A DNA stretch of 8,508 bases, from contig DITI01000062.1 in NCBI GenBank assembly GCA_002422765.1, positions 3,069 through 11,576 on the forward strand, read 5' to 3'. A model generated the notes under the pieces. The model was not told the origin of the DNA and made no database searches. It saw nothing but the letters and a program-made list of their open reading frames with translations. The position numbers were made by a program, and so were the translations under genes. Positions 5,757-8,508 of this stretch are shown here, piece after piece. Position 1 is the first letter of the stretch, and each line of letters begins with the position of its first letter. Source of the stretch: Candidatus Pacebacteria bacterium UBA6188 (GTDB lineage: Bacteria > Patescibacteriota > Microgenomatia > UBA1400 > PJMF01).

Positions 5757-5804
5757 ATGTTTAAAGCTGCGTTCCACTTCCAGCTCTCCTACGCCACTCT
5801 CTAA
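5757..5804 (+). CDS. Possible 15-residue leaderless peptide
   Basis: ATG at 5757 opens a 15-codon frame, MFKAAFHFQLSYATL, ending at TAA 5802-5804. It has no Shine-Dalgarno, but the -10 box at 5744-5749 would make its mRNA leaderless. It lies alone in the 163-base gap before the queuosine-precursor transporter gene, where a regulatory leader peptide could sit. A frame this short can occur by chance. The peptide contains no run of one amino acid that would suggest classical attenuation. The rest of the gap holds three loosely similar GGC(A/C)ATTTTT stretches (5806-5815, 5821-5830, 5832-5843) and a small GCTTTTT-ACT-AAAAAGC hairpin near 5846-5862. Confidence 0.22.
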   Translation: MFKAAFHFQLSYATL

Positions 5805-5841
5805 CGGCAATTTTTCTTACGGCCATTTTTGGGCAATTTTT

Positions 5842-5870
5842 TTGTGCTTTTTACTAAAAAGCTCTATTAT
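5842..5870 (+). promoter_or_regulatory. Possible proximal promoter of the queuosine-precursor transporter gene
   Basis: TTGTGC (5842-5847), a 17-base spacer and TATTAT (5865-5870) would start transcription near 5877, about 20 bases before ATG 5898. The -35 box is weak and the region is T-rich, so this is tentative. AGAAAGA at 5881-5887 is a poor ribosome site. Confidence 0.42.
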
Positions 5871-5897
5871 TATTTTAGATAGAAAGATTTATTAGAC

Positions 5898-6521
5898 ATG
5901 AAAACTAGAGAACACAAGTTAGACTTATTATTAGCGATTTATATTACTTCGATTGTGGCAGCCGAGTTAATGGGAGCCAAAACTTTCCCATTGTGGATTT
6001 TTAATGCTTCAGTGGCAATTTTTACTTTGCCGATTACTTTTATTATCAATGACGTGGTGACCGAGGTGGAGGGTCGAGCTAGAGCCTTGAGCTTTATGCG
6101 TAGCACCTTTCTAATTTTACTTTTTTTACTAGCTTTTAATTTGTTGGCAATTAGTTTGCCACCTAGTAGTAGAGCAGCGGCTTTTGAACCGGCTTACCAG
6201 ACTATTTTTTCCAAGTCTTTGCGCATTACCATTGCTAGCTTAACTGCGTTTTTTGTGGCTGAACGCCTCGATATTTATATTTTTAGTAAAATTCGAGCGC
6301 GTTTGAAAAATAGTGGCTTGTGGTTGCGTAGTAATGTGTCAAATATTGTTAGTATGTTTTTTGACACCAGCATTTTTATGTTTTTGGCTTTCTTCGAACC
6401 AGGCAACGCTAAATTTGTCTGGTCTTTGGTTTTGCCATACTGGGGACTAAAATGTCTTTTCTCGATGGTAGAAACCCCAGCGACTTATTTAGCTGTTAAT
6501 TGGCTCAAGAAATCAAAATAA
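5898..6521 (+). CDS. Queuosine precursor transporter, YhhQ/VUT family
   Basis: Integral membrane protein of 207 residues with about six hydrophobic segments (roughly 8-24, 30-50, 68-90, 108-122, 148-168, 172-192). YhhQ-family proteins import queuosine precursors (preQ0/preQ1 or queuine) used to modify the wobble base of GUN-anticodon tRNAs. The family pattern is visible: FIINDVVTEVEG (about 48-59) matches the usual D(V/I)xTEVYG signature with Tyr replaced by Glu, and RSNVSNIVSMFFDTSIFM (about 143-160) matches the SNxxSQxxDT segment with Gln replaced by Met. Length is typical. The gene has a possible promoter of its own and lies 30 bases ahead of glyA, so the two are probably co-transcribed. 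No preQ1 riboswitch core is seen upstream. The family is well supported; the exact precursor is unknown. Confidence 0.85.
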   Translation: MKTREHKLDLLLAIYITSIVAAELMGAKTFPLWIFNASVAIFTLPITFIINDVVTEVEGRARALSFMRSTFLILLFLLAFNLLAISLPPSSRAAAFEPAYQTIFSKSLRITIASLTAFFVAERLDIYIFSKIRARLKNSGLWLRSNVSNIVSMFFDTSIFMFLAFFEPGNAKFVWSLVLPYWGLKCLFSMVETPATYLAVNWLKKSK

Positions 6522-6536
6522 TTTTATTAAAATTTT

Positions 6537-6543
6537 AAAGGAA
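6537..6543 (+). promoter_or_regulatory. Shine-Dalgarno of glyA
   Basis: AAAGGAA, ending 8 bases before ATG 6552, supports that start. The 30-base gap to the upstream gene shows no promoter or terminator. Confidence 0.6.
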
Positions 6544-6551
6544 TCAAAAAA

Positions 6552-7889
6552 ATGAAAAGCAATACTGATAAAAATAACAAAGATCCAATATTCGAGCTGG
6601 TCAAAAAAGAAGAGCAGCGCCAAAAAGAAATGATTGGTCTCATTCCTTCAGAGAACCATAGTTCAGAGGCAGTGCGCAGTGTTTTATCTTCTTGTTTATC
6701 TAGTAAATATGCCGAAGGTTATCCTAAACGTCGCTACTATGAAGGCAATCAGATTATTGATGAGATTGAAATTTTGGCTCAGGAACGACTCAAAAAATTA
6801 TTTGCTGTTCCGCACGTTAACGTGCAACCTTATTCTGGTTCACCAGCCAATTCGGCGGTTGAATTTGCGCTTTTAGAGGCCGGTGACGTGATGATGGGTT
6901 TATCTTTAAGTAGTGGTGGTCACTTAACTCATGGTCACCCCAAAGTGACTTTCTCTGGTCGTTATTTCAAATCTGTGCAATATGGTTTGGACCAAAATGC
7001 TCGCATTGATTATGAGCAAGTTCGTCAATTAGCTTTGGAACATCGACCTAAACTGATTGTTGCTGGCACTACGGCTTATCCTTTTACCCTGGATTTTCAA
7101 AAATTTGCAGCGATTGCAGATGAAGTTGGAGCCTATCTTCTGGCCGATATTTCCCACATTACTGGTTTGGTCGCTACTGGAGAGCATCAGAGTCCTGTGC
7201 CTTATGCGCACGTGGTGATGTCAACCACTCACAAAACTTTTCGTGGGCCACGTGGTGCCATGATCATGGTGACAGAGAAAGGTTTGGCCAAAGACCCAGA
7301 TCTGGCTGATAAAATAGACAAGGCAGTTTTTCCAGCCTTACAAGGCGGACCCCACAACGAAACTACAGCAGCCATTGCCATTGCTGCTGCTGAAGCTTTG
7401 CAGTCAGAATTTAAGCAATATGGCAGACAAATTCGTCTCAACGCCTTAACCTTAGCCAAGGCTTTGCAAGATGCAGGTCTCAAATTAGTAGGCGATGGCA
7501 CGGACAATCATTTGTTACTCATAAATTTGACGCCTTTTGGTGAAGGATTTGGTACGCAGGTGGCTTTTGCCTTGGACGTAGCTGGTATTTATGCCAATCG
7601 CAATACTATCCCCAATGAACCCTGTTCACCTTTCTATCCTTCTGGCTTACGCATCGGCACGCCACTGGTAACCACCAGAGGTATGAAGGAGCCAGAGATG
7701 ACAAAAATTGCTCAATGGATTGGGCGGGTAGTAGACCATATAAAAACCGAACAATTGCCAGCTGATCAGGCTCAACGTCGTAGCTTTTTACAAGATTTCA
7801 AAAAACGCATGGTCAAAGACGAAGAACTATTAAAAATTAGAGCGGAAGTAAAGGAATTAGCCAGCACTTTCCCGCTCTTTGCTTGGTAA
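6552..7889 (+). CDS. glyA: Serine hydroxymethyltransferase
   Basis: PLP-dependent cytoplasmic enzyme interconverting serine plus tetrahydrofolate with glycine plus 5,10-methylenetetrahydrofolate, the main entry of one-carbon units. The 445-residue protein has the family landmarks: LIPSENHSS (about 30-38), SKYAEGYPKRRYYEGN (about 51-66), QPYSGSPAN, SSGGHLTHGHP, the PLP aspartate/histidine segment LLADISHITGLVA, and the PLP-lysine motif STTHKTFRGPRGAM with Lys228. LQGGPHNETTAAIA and the C-terminal SGLRIGTPLVTTRGM follow. It is slightly longer than the usual 415-430 residues, mainly at the polar N-terminus. It is preceded by the YhhQ-family gene and followed, after an unusual 190-base gap, by folD, which uses its product. 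This pairing supports a functional folate one-carbon route. Confidence 0.97.
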   Translation: MKSNTDKNNKDPIFELVKKEEQRQKEMIGLIPSENHSSEAVRSVLSSCLSSKYAEGYPKRRYYEGNQIIDEIEILAQERLKKLFAVPHVNVQPYSGSPANSAVEFALLEAGDVMMGLSLSSGGHLTHGHPKVTFSGRYFKSVQYGLDQNARIDYEQVRQLALEHRPKLIVAGTTAYPFTLDFQKFAAIADEVGAYLLADISHITGLVATGEHQSPVPYAHVVMSTTHKTFRGPRGAMIMVTEKGLAKDPDLADKIDKAVFPALQGGPHNETTAAIAIAAAEALQSEFKQYGRQIRLNALTLAKALQDAGLKLVGDGTDNHLLLINLTPFGEGFGTQVAFALDVAGIYANRNTIPNEPCSPFYPSGLRIGTPLVTTRGMKEPEMTKIAQWIGRVVDHIKTEQLPADQAQRRSFLQDFKKRMVKDEELLKIRAEVKELASTFPLFAW

Positions 7890-7895
7890 TTTGTC

Positions 7896-7904
7896 TGGTA
7901 AAAT
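7896..7904 (+). promoter_or_regulatory. Extended -10 promoter of the folD leader
   Basis: TGg-TAAAAT (7896-7904) is an extended -10 element just after the glyA stop. It predicts a transcript start near 7910-7912, the first bases of the long inverted repeat. No good -35 box is seen. Confidence 0.5.
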
Positions 7905-7910
7905 GACTAA

Positions 7911-8079
7911 TATATTAATTCTTACTTTTTAAAGACAGGTCGTTGAAGAGCTGAATATTGATAATAAGCGTTAAACATGTTTCTAAACAGCGATTTCACC
8001 GAGTGAGAAGAAGATTGTTAATTTAAATAAGCAAGAATTTTTAGTCGAACGTACCTGAATTTAAAAAGTAAGAATTAAT
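7911..8079 (+). promoter_or_regulatory. folD leader with long base-paired ends; candidate cis-regulatory RNA
   Basis: The 190-base gap between glyA and folD contains no credible gene. Bases 7912-7933 pair perfectly with 8060-8081, the 3' arm running into the folD ATG (8080-8082). After a 2x2 internal loop the helix continues with CAGGT/ACCTG (7936-7940, 8053-8057) and, past one bulged base, CGTT/AACG (7941-7944, 8048-8051). The roughly 100-base interior has a TTTCAC-CGA-GTGAGA hairpin (7994-8008) and a 9-codon frame, MFLNSDFTE (7977-8006), with no ribosome site. No recognisable Shine-Dalgarno precedes folD. With the -10 at 7899-7904 the mRNA 5' end would mask its own start codon. I do not recognise a known THF-riboswitch core. 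Confidence 0.5.
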
Positions 8080-8081
8080 AT
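7912..8081. repeat. Perfect 22-bp inverted repeat enclosing 126 bases
   Basis: The arms 7912-7933 and 8060-8081 are perfect reverse complements, and inner pairing extends the similarity by about nine more bases. Imperfect direct repeats lie at the edges: ATGACTAAT (7903-7911) and ATGACTCTAAT (8080-8090). This is also the outline of a small non-autonomous terminal-inverted-repeat element with a degenerate target duplication. No transposase is present. It may equally be the closing stem of a leader RNA. Confidence 0.8.
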
Positions 8082-8508
8082 GACTCTAATTTTTAACGGT
8101 GAGCAACTGGCCAAGCGCAAAGCCTTAAAGCTGAAGGCGAAGGTTTTGGCCTATCAAGCCAAGGGTATTCAACCCAAAATTGCGGCGGTTTTTTTCAAGG
8201 AAGATCAGGCTAGTGCTCTTTACACAGCTCTTAAAAAACAAAGCGCTGAAAATCTCGGCATTGCCTACCAAGCCAAGGCTTTTTCTTTTGCTGATAAAGT
8301 CGAATTAATTCAAAGTCATCTCGATGACTTAAGCGCTGATCCAAACATCACTGGTATCATCATTCAAAAACCCTGGACCAAGAAATGGTTGGAAGCGGTG
8401 CCAAATGGTGACTTTGCTAGTTGGTGGTCCAGTTTGGTGAGTCATATTGCGACCAAGCAGTCTCATGGCGTCAATAAAGATGTTGATGGTTTGGCTCCAG
8501 CCACTTTG
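8080..8508 (+). CDS. folD: FolD, methylenetetrahydrofolate dehydrogenase/cyclohydrolase, 3' end cut by the window
   Basis: Bifunctional cytoplasmic enzyme oxidising 5,10-methylenetetrahydrofolate to methenyl-THF and hydrolysing it to 10-formyl-THF, downstream of GlyA. The frame is open to the last base (143 codons, about half the usual 280-300 residues), so the NAD(P)-binding half lies outside. Seen are the N-terminal FNGEQLAKR, KIAAVFFKEDQASALYTALK with the family's Tyr48 and catalytic Lys52 (YxxxK), GIIIQKPW with Gln96 (family VQLPLP), and NKDVDGLAP (Asp134 and Asp136). It is divergent: QLPLP has become QKPWT, and the stretch between it and KDVDG is about 15 residues longer, rich in Trp and Ser. 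ATG 8080 is the only reasonable start and lies in the base-paired leader. Identification is good from motif order and context. Confidence 0.85.
   Translation, partial: MTLIFNGEQLAKRKALKLKAKVLAYQAKGIQPKIAAVFFKEDQASALYTALKKQSAENLGIAYQAKAFSFADKVELIQSHLDDLSADPNITGIIIQKPWTKKWLEAVPNGDFASWWSSLVSHIATKQSHGVNKDVDGLAPATL

Noticed and set aside
7229..7507. Minus-strand open frame inside glyA
   Set aside because: It is opposite the PLP-lysine region of a clear SHMT, with low-complexity Ala/Met content; it is a shadow frame.
7977..8006. Nine-codon frame MFLNSDFTE in the folD leader
   Set aside because: No Shine-Dalgarno and no promoter at the right distance; it is too short to stand on its own and is mentioned only as a note in the leader entry.
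7911..8081. glyA-folD gap as an independent 6S-like small RNA
   Set aside because: The long closing helix fits in outline, but no terminator U-run follows the 3' arm and the arm enters the folD ATG, so a leader or inserted element is more likely.
1..8508. UGA recoding as in some CPR lineages
   Set aside because: TGA ends several complete genes here (HAD, lgt-like, phosphoribosyltransferase) at positions matching family length or overlap, so UGA is a stop.
1..8508. CRISPR array, prophage, toxin-antitoxin or defence system
   Set aside because: No spaced direct repeats, phage genes, toxin-like small gene pairs or nuclease/transposase motifs are visible on either strand.

Overview
The window is an AT-rich, tightly packed bacterial segment using the standard code (several genes end in TGA, and no in-frame TGA is read through). 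It looks like a small-genome bacterium, most plausibly a Patescibacteria/CPR lineage such as Microgenomates. That placement is an inference from gene style: short divergent housekeeping proteins, an Lgt-like protein without the usual catalytic motifs, an insertion-bearing RluA-type enzyme, and salvage-type nucleotide genes. No marker gene fixes the taxonomy.

Layout. The window opens inside dnaB (1-1263, 5' end cut off). A minus-strand gene for a 77-residue two-helix membrane protein (1290-1523) converges on dnaB and diverges from a HAD phosphatase gene (1596-2372) that resembles eukaryotic pyrimidine 5'-nucleotidase (UMPH-1/NT5C3). A promoter-tRNA-Leu(CAA) unit (2419-2502) follows, then an lgt-like gene (2522-3319) that overlaps an RluA-family pseudouridine synthase gene (3316-4164) by ATGA. 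A near-consensus promoter inside the end of that gene drives a folded leader with a terminator (about 4158-4282). The leader precedes a purine-type phosphoribosyltransferase gene (4297-4893), which overlaps a gene of unknown function (4883-5734). After a 163-base gap come a YhhQ-family queuosine-precursor transporter (5898-6521) and glyA (6552-7889). The last unit is a 190-base glyA-folD gap with a long inverted repeat whose 3' arm runs into the folD start codon; folD (8080-8508) is cut by the window end.

How the genes fit together. glyA and folD are consecutive steps of folate one-carbon metabolism. The phosphoribosyltransferase, the 5'-nucleotidase-like HAD protein and the queuosine-precursor transporter all suit an organism that salvages bases and nucleotides. 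tRNA-Leu, the pseudouridine synthase and the transporter concern RNA supply and modification.

The most interesting material is regulatory: (i) a 25-position helix ending in a U-tract just before the Shine-Dalgarno of the phosphoribosyltransferase gene; (ii) a perfect 22-bp inverted repeat pairing the predicted 5' end of the folD mRNA with its own start region, which could instead be a small terminal-inverted-repeat element; and (iii) -10 boxes 7-9 bases ahead of ATG codons, suggesting leaderless mRNAs, one of which would encode only 15 residues. No CRISPR array, rRNA, transposase or phage gene is visible.
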